DNA of 50,505 bases, taken from assembly GCF_024691275.1 (NCBI RefSeq), contig NZ_JAILNU010000104.1, positions 1-50,505 on the forward strand, read 5' to 3'. Below are positions 1 through 6,941 of this stretch, piece after piece. This stretch comes from Ruminococcus sp. (lineage in GTDB: Bacteria > Bacillota > Clostridia > Oscillospirales > Ruminococcaceae). The notes below the pieces were generated by a model. The model saw only the letters and a list, made by a program, of their open reading frames with translations, was not told the DNA's origin and did no database searches. The position numbers and the translations under genes are program-made. Numbering within the stretch: position 1 is the first letter of the stretch; the number at the start of each line of letters is the position of its first letter.

Positions 1-67
1 CAGAGGCCTCTCCCAAGTTTCAAAATGGGTCAGGCTTAAGTTTGCTACAATGAATATCAAAAAATAT

Positions 68-99
68 GCTCTCCATGTGGCTTCATGAAGAGCTTTTTT
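68..99 (+). terminator. Intrinsic terminator of an upstream gene outside the window
   Basis: GCTCT (68-72) pairs with AGAGC (89-93). An inner CATG/CATG pair lies between them and a run of six T follows at 94-99. No gene for it is visible in the window. Confidence 0.6.
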
Positions 100-140
100 G
101 TTGTTATTTGAGGTTTAATGCGGGGTTTTTTGACGAGCTG

Positions 141-164
141 AACCTTTCCTCAGAAAGGTTTTTT
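141..164. repeat. Palindromic hairpin, copy 1 of a dispersed element
   Basis: AACCTTTC (141-148) and GAAAGGTT (153-160) form a perfect 8-bp stem with loop CTCA, followed by TTTT and CCGATAA. The same core, also followed by CCGATAA, recurs at 13078-13109, which suggests a small dispersed palindrome. Confidence 0.5.
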
Positions 165-399
165 CCGATAAATAAATATAAGCTTCTATATCGGTATTAT
201 AGTTATTTCCGATGCTTTTTGCATGACAGTATGTACGGAGCAGACACAATCTTGAAATTTGTATATACTAACAAAAATTCTTGCTTTTAGTTTGTTTGCT
301 ATAGATAACAATACAAAAATAGGTATTTATCATTGACACCATAACTTTGAAGTGATAATATTTAAATGTTATAAAGCACTAACAAAGGGCGGTGAGAAA

Positions 400-1221
400 G
401 TGGCGGAATATCAATTGTTTCCCGATATAAAACTTATGATCGGCAGGCATGACACTCCCTTAGCAGCGAACGCGACAGAAATAAGTTTTTGCAGCAGCGG
501 AGTATGCGAATATTCTGTCGGGAGAAAATACTATTACCTGAAAGCCAAGAACTGCATCGTTATGCGAGGCGATCCTGAAACTGCAATATCATACTCCTCT
601 GATTACTGCGGTATCACACTGCTGATAGACTCACAGTTAAAAAGCGCCGCTTTTTCGGATATTCTTGATATGCAGGATATAATGAGGAAAATGTCTCGCG
701 GTGAAAGGTGCATATTCAGTGCAGATGAAAAGGCGGAGAAGCTTTTTGCGGATATATACAAAGAACAGGCAGCTTCAAAAGCAGCTATACTGAGGATCAA
801 GGTGCTGGAACTGCTAATGCTGCTCAGTGAACAGAAAACAGCACACTGCGAGCAGCAGGAGCTTATAGAACAGGTTGGAGCATTTATATGCAGGAACGTA
901 TCGGATCACTATACTATTTCCGAGCTTTCGGAGAAGTTCGGGATCAATCCGACAACGCTGAAAAGCGCGTTCAAGCAGTATCATGGCTGTCCGATTTATT
1001 CCTATGCAAAGAACAGAAGAATGTTCCGTGCAGCGGAGCTTATGAGCACATCTGATATGCGGATAATTGATATTGCGGAGGAAGTAGGCTACAGCAATGC
1101 AAGCAAATTTTCGAGCGCATTTCGTGAAGTAATAGGAGTTAATCCCAAGTATTACCAAATGGAGCGCAAAAAGTTTCTTGCTCAGCAGAGCGGCTTTGTA
1201 TCGGGAAATATTTCATATTAG
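400..1221 (+). CDS. AraC-family transcriptional regulator
   Basis: A transcription factor of about 273 residues. The last 100 residues form the two helix-turn-helix motifs of the AraC/XylS family: the first around 'YTISELSEKFGINPTTLKSAF', the second around 'MRIIDIAEEVGYSNASKFSSAF', ending in the typical 'GVNPKYY'. The N-terminal 150 residues would be the effector-sensing part but match nothing I recognise. I chose the GTG at 400 because AAAGGGCGGTGAG lies just upstream. A GTG at 352 in the same frame adds 16 residues and has no ribosome site. It is followed by the DUF6110/P-type ATPase pair on the same strand but separated by its own gap and an operator-like palindrome. Its target is unknown. 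Confidence 0.85.
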   Translation: MAEYQLFPDIKLMIGRHDTPLAANATEISFCSSGVCEYSVGRKYYYLKAKNCIVMRGDPETAISYSSDYCGITLLIDSQLKSAAFSDILDMQDIMRKMSRGERCIFSADEKAEKLFADIYKEQAASKAAILRIKVLELLMLLSEQKTAHCEQQELIEQVGAFICRNVSDHYTISELSEKFGINPTTLKSAFKQYHGCPIYSYAKNRRMFRAAELMSTSDMRIIDIAEEVGYSNASKFSSAFREVIGVNPKYYQMERKKFLAQQSGFVSGNISY

Positions 1222-1262
1222 TATCGTATACCAACTTTTTCTGTTCAGAGCAGAAAAAAGCC

Positions 1263-1281
1263 TTATGATATGGTATCATAA
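1263..1281. promoter_or_regulatory. Operator-like palindrome upstream of the metal-ATPase pair
   Basis: TTATGATA-TGG-TATCATAA is a perfect 8-3-8 inverted repeat located 45 bp before the DUF6110 start. Its size and position fit a metalloregulator operator overlapping the promoter. The regulator is unknown, and this is not a clear Fur or DtxR consensus. Confidence 0.45.
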
Positions 1282-1325
1282 TATTAGCGGAACAAAAACC
1301 TTCGACTAAATACTGAGGTGATCTT

Positions 1326-1622
1326 ATGAAATTCAATGATATCCCATGGAAAAAAATAGGTCTTTTTGCAGGCGGAGTTCTTTTCGGCACAGCAGGTATC
1401 AGAGTACTTTCCAGCAAGGATGCGAAGAAGTGCTACACACACGCAACTGCGGCTGTACTCCGTGCAAAATCGGACGTAATGGCAACAGCATCAAAGGTAC
1501 GTGAGAACTGTGATGATATCCTTGCCGATGCAAAGGACATAAACGAGCAGAGGGCACTTGTGGAAGAAGCAGCTGTCATTGCAGATGAGTGCGAAGAAAT
1601 AGCAGACACAAGTGAAGAATAA
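1326..1622 (+). CDS. DUF6110 family membrane-anchored protein
   Basis: A 98-residue protein. An N-terminal hydrophobic segment around residues 11-30 ('GLFAGGVLFGTAGIRVL') is probably a membrane anchor. It is followed by an Ala-rich helical stretch and a strongly acidic tail ('EECEEIADTSEE' type). It resembles DUF6110 proteins, which in Firmicutes often precede a heavy-metal P-type ATPase as here. No function is known; an accessory role for the pump, perhaps metal binding by the acidic tail, is inference. It has a good ribosome site (GAGGTGATCTT). A hairpin terminator lies between it and the ATPase gene. Confidence 0.7.
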   Translation: MKFNDIPWKKIGLFAGGVLFGTAGIRVLSSKDAKKCYTHATAAVLRAKSDVMATASKVRENCDDILADAKDINEQRALVEEAAVIADECEEIADTSEE

Positions 1623-1630
1623 AACCGAAA

Positions 1631-1656
1631 CAGACCGCACTGACGGTCTGTTTTTG
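1631..1656 (+). terminator. Terminator-like hairpin between DUF6110 and ATPase genes
   Basis: CAGACCG (1631-1637) pairs with CGGTCTG (1644-1650), followed by TTTTTG. Placed inside the probable operon, it may lower ATPase expression relative to DUF6110 rather than end the transcript. Confidence 0.6.
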
Positions 1657-1671
1657 TAAGAGGTGATAAAT

Positions 1672-3741
1672 ATGAAATGTAAGATACTGCACGAATCCAA
1701 AGGGCGTATGCGAGTGCGTTTCTGCATAAAGCGTATGACCGTAAATCAGGCAGATATTGCGGAATATGCACTGTCTGCCGTAATAGGAGTAACGCGGGTT
1801 CAGGTATATGACCGCACCTGCGATGTGGTCATTGCATACACCTGTGACAGGGACAAGATCGTACAGAAGCTCTCATGTTTCTCCTTCGATGATGAGAAGA
1901 ATACAATTCTTGTTCCCGAGCAGACCGGAAGGAAGCTGAACAAGCAGTATGAGGAAAAGATTGCGGCTGTTGTTATCAGAAGATGCTTCAATAAACTGAT
2001 ACTGCCGCAGCCCATACGCAGGATAACAGCTGTTATCAAAGCGGTAAGGTACATATTTCGCGGACTGAAATGTCTGTTGAAGGGAAAGCTTGAAGTGTCA
2101 GTTCTTGACGCGACAGCTATAGGAGTTTCGCTTCTCCGCGGAGATTTCAAGACCGCAGGTTCGGTGATGTTCCTGCTGAATGTGGGAGATATCCTTGACG
2201 AGTGGACACACAGAAAGTCCATAGACGACCTTGCAAGGACTATGGCTCTCGGAGTGGAGCAGGTCTGGACAAAAACAGTCGGCGGACAGGAAGTTCTCAT
2301 GTCGGTGAACGAAGTGCGTAAGGGTGATATGATAGTAGTCAGAACGGGATCTATGATACCTCTGGACGGCAAAGTAATATCGGGCGATGCCATGGTAAAT
2401 CAGTCCTCTATGACAGGCGAATCCGTGCCTGTTCACAAGAGCGCGGGAGCGTATGTGTACGCAGGTACTGTTGTTGAGGACGGCGAGTGTACTGTCAGCG
2501 TTGAGAATACCGCAGGCGGCGGACGATATGACCGTATCGTCAAGATGATAGAGGAGTCCGAGAAGCTGAAATCCTCTGCCGAAGACAAGGCATCGCATCT
2601 TGCGGATAAGCTTGTACCGTGGAGTCTTGGCGGAACGCTGCTTACATGGCTGCTGACGAGGAATGTTGCAAAGGCATTGTCCATACTTATGGTGGACTTC
2701 TCCTGCGCACTTAAACTTGCAATGCCGATATCAGTACTGTCGGCTATGCGAGATTGCAGCCGTGCAGGGATAACCGTAAAGGGCGGACGATTCCTTGAAG
2801 CTGTTGCGGAAGCCGATACGATTGTTTTCGACAAGACGGGAACGCTCACTCATTCAAGTCCGAGAGTAGCAGAGGTCATAACCTTCGGCGGACGTGACAA
2901 GGACGAAATGCTGCGTCTGGCAGCCTGCCTTGAGGAGCATTATCCTCACTCTATTGCTAATGCCGTAGTCGCTGCGGCAGCTGAAAAAGGGCTTGAGCAT
3001 GAGGAGTTCCACTCAAAGGTAGAGTACGTTGTCGCACACGGTATATCGAGCATGGTTGAGAATGAGAGGGTACTCATAGGAAGTCACCATTTCATTATCG
3101 AGGACGAGGGCTGTACTCCGCCTGACGAGCGTATTTTCAGGCATTTGCCCAAGGAGTACTCGCACCTTTATCTTGCCATAGGCGGAGAAGTTGCTGCGGT
3201 GATCTGCATAGAAGACCCGCTTCGGGAGGAAGCAGCTGACGTGGTGAAAAAGCTCCATGAATACGGCATATCCAGAGTTGTCATGATGACAGGTGATAAT
3301 GAGCGAACAGCAAGAGCGGTTGCTGAAAAAGTAGGAGTTGACGAGTATCACGCAGGAGTACTTCCCGAAGACAAGGCAGCGTTTATACGTGCCGAGCATG
3401 AAGCGGGAAGAAAGGTCGTAATGATAGGCGACGGCGTGAACGATTCACCTGCACTGAGCGAAGCCGATGCAGGCATAGCCATAAGCACAGGAGCTGCCAT
3501 TGCCCGTGAGATAGCGGATATCACGGTATCAGCGGACGACCTGTATGCACTTGTAGAGCTGAAACGGCTCAGCAATGCGCTTATGTCTCGTATCGGCTGG
3601 AATTACAGGACTATAATCGGCTTTAACGGCGGACTTATCGGACTTGGTGTGCTGGGAGTCCTGCCGCCGGCGACATCTGCTCTGCTGCATAATGCATCGA
3701 CGCTTGCCATTGGACTGCGCAGTATGACAGAGCTGAAATAA
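1672..3741 (+). CDS. Heavy-metal-translocating P-type ATPase (P1B-like)
   Basis: An integral membrane cation pump of about 689 residues. It shows a ferredoxin-like N-terminal domain without the CxxC metal site, an actuator loop with 'TGES', the phosphorylation motif 'DKTGTLT', an HP-type nucleotide-binding region ('EEHYPHSIANAV') and the hinge 'GDGVNDSPAL'. The membrane helix that normally carries CPC or SPC instead reads 'DFSCALKLAMP', so metal specificity cannot be inferred from the usual code. I prefer the ATG at 1672, preceded by AGAGGTGATAAAT, over the GTG at 1663. It is probably co-expressed with DUF6110. Export of a transition metal is the family expectation; the ion is unknown. Confidence 0.9.
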   Translation: MKCKILHESKGRMRVRFCIKRMTVNQADIAEYALSAVIGVTRVQVYDRTCDVVIAYTCDRDKIVQKLSCFSFDDEKNTILVPEQTGRKLNKQYEEKIAAVVIRRCFNKLILPQPIRRITAVIKAVRYIFRGLKCLLKGKLEVSVLDATAIGVSLLRGDFKTAGSVMFLLNVGDILDEWTHRKSIDDLARTMALGVEQVWTKTVGGQEVLMSVNEVRKGDMIVVRTGSMIPLDGKVISGDAMVNQSSMTGESVPVHKSAGAYVYAGTVVEDGECTVSVENTAGGGRYDRIVKMIEESEKLKSSAEDKASHLADKLVPWSLGGTLLTWLLTRNVAKALSILMVDFSCALKLAMPISVLSAMRDCSRAGITVKGGRFLEAVAEADTIVFDKTGTLTHSSPRVAEVITFGGRDKDEMLRLAACLEEHYPHSIANAVVAAAAEKGLEHEEFHSKVEYVVAHGISSMVENERVLIGSHHFIIEDEGCTPPDERIFRHLPKEYSHLYLAIGGEVAAVICIEDPLREEAADVVKKLHEYGISRVVMMTGDNERTARAVAEKVGVDEYHAGVLPEDKAAFIRAEHEAGRKVVMIGDGVNDSPALSEADAGIAISTGAAIAREIADITVSADDLYALVELKRLSNALMSRIGWNYRTIIGFNGGLIGLGVLGVLPPATSALLHNASTLAIGLRSMTELK

Positions 3742-3793
3742 AAGCTGAACAACGCACAGACTTTTCTCAAAGAACTGCATATTACATATTGAG

Positions 3794-3820
3794 GCGCTCC
3801 ACAAGTGTGGAGCGCTTTTT
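3794..3820 (+). terminator. Intrinsic terminator after the P-type ATPase
   Basis: A 9-bp stem (GCGCTCCAC with GTGGAGCGC, loop AAGT) is followed by TTTTT. Confidence 0.85.
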
Positions 3821-4127
3821 GCATGAGATGTCGGCTGAGGTATTTGGAAAGTCAGAAGAGTGCCACATCGTTTTTCGGGATCACAGCAATGGGGTCCTGA
3901 TTTTTTTAGTTATTTTGCTGTAAGCTGATGATATTATAACACGAAGAAGCTTATGTGCCCAATACTGTTATCCGATAATGGAGCATAGTATCAAGGAATA
4001 TCCCATGATATTGCGCATCTCGGAAAAAACTATAATCAGTACTCGGAAATCAATATTGGACAATTGCAAGGTGAGAGATTATAATAAAAATTACTTCCCG
4101 GGCAGAAAATGAAAGGAATGGATAAAC
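3821..4127. other. Intergenic region before the lipoprotein gene
   Basis: It holds a second terminator-like hairpin at 3876-3907 (CGGGATC with GGTCCTG, then seven T), then the MET-box-like site and promoter annotated at 4018-4085. No small gene with a plausible ribosome site was found. The second hairpin lies 190 bp before the promoter, so it is either a backup terminator for the ATPase transcript or a relic. Confidence 0.5.
4018..4085 (+). promoter_or_regulatory. Promoter and MET-box-like site of the lipoprotein gene
   Basis: -35 TGGACA (4057-4062), 17-bp spacer, -10 TATAAT (4080-4085). The 17-mer TCTCGGAAAAAACTATA (4018-4034) matches the metY site at 13 of 17 positions and keeps the right half CTATA. 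It ends exactly 45 nt before the -10, as in the metE, metY and nifD-like promoters. The left half is weak, so the site is supported mainly by its position. Confidence 0.65.
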
Positions 4128-5189
4128 GTGAAAAGGATTATAACAGGAATATTGTCAGCAAGCCTGATATTAGCTTCGTTTACAGGCTGCGGCAGTGAAA
4201 AAGAAAAGGAACAGTCAAAAAAGAGAGACTTTAATCTCGGACATCTTAATTCGACAGCTCATCTTCTTGGATTTGTAGCGAAAGAAGAAGGCTTCTTTGA
4301 TGAGGAAGGATTGAATGTAACGCTCAGTCAGATGACGAACTCAACAGAACTTGTAAACGGTCTTGAATCAGATAAGCTTGATGCTGTACTGCTTGGTGCA
4401 TTTGGAGGAATGGCGTTCCAGAGCAGCGGTCATGATATCACTTACTTTGGCGGAGCGATGACAAACGGACACGGTTATATCATAAAGCCTGAATCAGCAG
4501 TTGGATATGAGCGTGATGATATCAATGTCCTGAAAGGAAAGAACGTAGCAGTTACAAAGAATTCCACCGATGATCTTGAGTTACAGGTACTTCTGAAGGA
4601 AAAAGGCATTGATATCGGTGAAGGCAAGGATAAGGTAAATATCATATATTTTGATTCGCAGAAGGATTCATATGCAGCGCTTCTCAATGATGATATAGAT
4701 GCAACGCACGTATACTCTCCGTATGCTTCTCTTGGACAGAGTCAGGGCTATCAGCTTGTTTACTATGATGTGGATTTTGATATTTTCAAGAATATCCCAT
4801 GCTGCCGACAGACTGCAAAGACATCTGATCTGCAAAAAGACAAGGACGCCTATGTAGCATTTGAGAGGGCAATGATAAAGGCGTATAAATTCTATCAGGA
4901 GAACGAAGACAAGACAGTAAAAGACGTAAAGAAATACATTGATATAGCAGAAGATGACATTCGTACAGAGGTATACGGCGGATACAGCATATCAAATCCC
5001 GATCCTGACAAGCAGGCTACCATCAACGTAAAGGATCGAGCTGTAGAAGTAGGCATATACGAGGATTTTGATCTTGAATCGCAGATCAACACAGAAATAT
5101 ACAAGGAAGCACTTGAAAGTATACTGAAAGAATCTCCCGATGATCCGATATACACTTCATTGAAGGAACATTTTGACAGATACGAATAA
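4128..5189 (+). CDS. NitT/TauT-type ABC substrate-binding lipoprotein
   Basis: A 353-residue secreted lipoprotein. The N-terminus is basic then hydrophobic and ends in a lipobox-like 'LASFTGC', so Cys21 would be lipid-modified. The mature part follows the NMT1/SsuA/TauA type: 'GHLNSTAHLLGFVAKEEGFFDEEGLNVTL', a 'LDAVLLGAFGG' region and 'LKGKNVAV'. Such proteins deliver sulfonates, nitrate, pyrimidine precursors or related small molecules to an ABC importer, but no permease or ATPase gene is here. The start is GTG at 4128 after AAAGGA. It lies 161 bp upstream of the nifD-like gene, with which it shares a promoter architecture. The context suggests that it captures the substrate, or a precursor, of the NifDK-like enzyme; the ligand is unknown. 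Confidence 0.85.
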   Translation: MKRIITGILSASLILASFTGCGSEKEKEQSKKRDFNLGHLNSTAHLLGFVAKEEGFFDEEGLNVTLSQMTNSTELVNGLESDKLDAVLLGAFGGMAFQSSGHDITYFGGAMTNGHGYIIKPESAVGYERDDINVLKGKNVAVTKNSTDDLELQVLLKEKGIDIGEGKDKVNIIYFDSQKDSYAALLNDDIDATHVYSPYASLGQSQGYQLVYYDVDFDIFKNIPCCRQTAKTSDLQKDKDAYVAFERAMIKAYKFYQENEDKTVKDVKKYIDIAEDDIRTEVYGGYSISNPDPDKQATINVKDRAVEVGIYEDFDLESQINTEIYKEALESILKESPDDPIYTSLKEHFDRYE

Positions 5190-5237
5190 TAAGCGTAATG
5201 CCTCATGCAATAATGGGGCATTGATTATAAAGCAGGG

Positions 5238-5305
5238 TATCTGTTTTTCCTATATGTGATTCTCATAAATGGGTATTGGACAGGATGAGGGAATCGTATT
5301 AAAAT
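5238..5305 (+). promoter_or_regulatory. Promoter and MET-box-like site of the nifD-like gene
   Basis: -35 TGGACA (5277-5282), 17-bp spacer, -10 TAAAAT (5300-5305). The 17-mer TATCTGTTTTTCCTATA (5238-5254) matches the metY site at 11 of 17 positions, including the whole right half CCTATA and the outer TAT. It ends exactly 45 nt before the -10, as in the three sister promoters. A possible hairpin (AATGCCTC with GGGGCATT) at the lipoprotein 3' end lacks a T run. Confidence 0.65.
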
Positions 5306-5350
5306 AATTATTGCACGAACAATGAAATCGCATTGTGAAAGGAGATTTTT

Positions 5351-6940
5351 ATGGCAGCAAAAAGAATTGATCTTAATTTGCCGACAGTTGAAAGCAGAGA
5401 ACTTAGACTTGGTTCGATAATATCATGGAACGGCTCTACTGAGGAATTGCTGAAAGAATCAAATTATGAAGGAAGAAGTGAAAAGAAGAAGGGCTGCTGC
5501 GGCAGCAAAGGGGAAGGCTGTAAGCTTTGCGAACTCAACCTGCCGTTTTCGCAGCAGACGATGTGTTGTCATGCTATAATCGAAACACAGGTAACAAACA
5601 TCACAGACTGTGTGCTTGTTGAGCATTCACCGATCGGATGTTCCGCACGTCTGCCGAGAATAAATATCACATATAACCAGACTCTTGCAAGACGAGGAAA
5701 AGAACCGCAGATGATACGTGTTCTCAGCACCAACCTTCAGGAAAACGACATGGTTTTCGGAGCAACAGCAAAGCTTGAAAGGACAGTGCGCGAAGCCTAT
5801 GAAAGGTATTCACCGAAGGCGATATTCATTTCGCTTGCCTGTACGACGGCAATTATCGGTGAAGATATAATCAGTGCGGCAAACGAATTGCAGGACGAGC
5901 TTGGTATACCTGTTATACCGCTTGAATGTGAGGGATTCAGGAGCAAGCACTGGAGCACGGGCTTTGATATAGCACAACACGCTGTTTTAAGAAGCATCGT
6001 GAGAAAAAATCCGAAGAAGCGACAGAATGATCTTATAAATATTTTTGCTCTTTACGGATCGGATTATTTTACACCTCTTCTCAAACCGCTTGGACTGAGA
6101 GTGAATTACATAATCGACGGAGCAAGCTATGATGAGATAGCACAGGCTTCGGAAGCTGTTGCAACGACCACCTTCTGTCATACACTTGGTTCATATTTTG
6201 CAGCAGCTCTTGAAGAGCACTTCAATGTACCGCAGATACATTCGCCTATGCCTTACGGCTTCAAGGGCACAGATGCATGGCTGAGGGAGATAGCAAAGGT
6301 AACAGGAAAAGAAGATATCATAGAAGACTACATCAGATCGGAGCATGAAAGAGTACTGCCGAGAATAAATGAACTCAGGGAGCAGCTTAAAGGCATGAAG
6401 GGCTATGTTGCAACAGGATCTGCTTATGCTCATGCGATCATCGAAGTAATAAGAGAGCTTGGCGTACAGGTTGACGGTTCACTTGTATTCCATCACGATC
6501 CTGTTTATGACAGCGGCGACCCGAAGGAAAATTCGCTGAAGCATCTTACCGAAACATACGGAGATATCCCTGATTATACAGTAAGCAAGACACAGCAGTT
6601 CCAGCTCTTCGGACTTCTCAAAAGAGTGTCACCTGATTTTATTATCATACGTCACAATGCAATCGCACCTGTATCTATCAGAATGGGCATACCTTCACTG
6701 CCTATGGGTGACGAGCACATGGCAGTCGGCTATGACGGCATGATAAGAGTCGGAGAAGCTATTCTTGAGATACTTTCCAGACGTAAATTTGCAAAAACGC
6801 TTAAAGAGCACGTTAAGCTGCCATATACAGAATGGTGGCTCTCGCAGGATGATCCTTTTATAATCGCAAAGCATCCTGAGATAATTGAGGAAGCACCCGA
6901 CAGATTTACAAAGAAAACTAAAAAACGGAGTGTAAAATAA
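5351..6940 (+). CDS. Nitrogenase-like component 1, NifD-like (alpha) subunit
   Basis: A 529-residue member of the oxidoreductase/nitrogenase component 1 family. Cys72 or Cys73, Cys97 (in 'HSPIGCSAR') and Cys164 (in 'SLACTTAIIGEDI') match the three P-cluster cysteines of NifD. Cys276 in 'FCHTLGSY' aligns with the cofactor ligand Cys275. 'CEGFR' (193-197) is conserved, but the nitrogenase residues Gln191 and His195 correspond to Trp201 and Phe205. The His442 position is not matched: the aligned stretch reads 'LPMGDEHMAVGYDG'. An extra Cys-rich stretch (Cys49, 50, 57, 60) precedes the core. With a retained cofactor Cys and P-cluster set, it looks like a reductase with a NifB- or NifEN-like cofactor, not a nitrogenase. 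The subfamily is unassigned. One base separates it from its partner. Confidence 0.85.
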   Translation: MAAKRIDLNLPTVESRELRLGSIISWNGSTEELLKESNYEGRSEKKKGCCGSKGEGCKLCELNLPFSQQTMCCHAIIETQVTNITDCVLVEHSPIGCSARLPRINITYNQTLARRGKEPQMIRVLSTNLQENDMVFGATAKLERTVREAYERYSPKAIFISLACTTAIIGEDIISAANELQDELGIPVIPLECEGFRSKHWSTGFDIAQHAVLRSIVRKNPKKRQNDLINIFALYGSDYFTPLLKPLGLRVNYIIDGASYDEIAQASEAVATTTFCHTLGSYFAAALEEHFNVPQIHSPMPYGFKGTDAWLREIAKVTGKEDIIEDYIRSEHERVLPRINELREQLKGMKGYVATGSAYAHAIIEVIRELGVQVDGSLVFHHDPVYDSGDPKENSLKHLTETYGDIPDYTVSKTQQFQLFGLLKRVSPDFIIIRHNAIAPVSIRMGIPSLPMGDEHMAVGYDGMIRVGEAILEILSRRKFAKTLKEHVKLPYTEWWLSQDDPFIIAKHPEIIEEAPDRFTKKTKKRSVK

Positions 6941-6941
6941 A

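Larger units (their letters stand above)
1..399. other. Intergenic stretch at the window start
   Basis: No convincing gene is seen here. The stretch holds a terminator-like hairpin near 68-99, a second palindrome at 141-160 and an AT-rich region before the AraC-type gene. A 74-codon open frame from 66 runs through the hairpin, has no ribosome site and shows no recognisable protein, so it is not called. An upstream gene probably ends before position 1. Confidence 0.6.

Noticed and set aside
66..290. 74-codon open frame at the window start
   Set aside because: It begins inside a terminator hairpin, runs through a second hairpin, has no ribosome site and no recognisable sequence.
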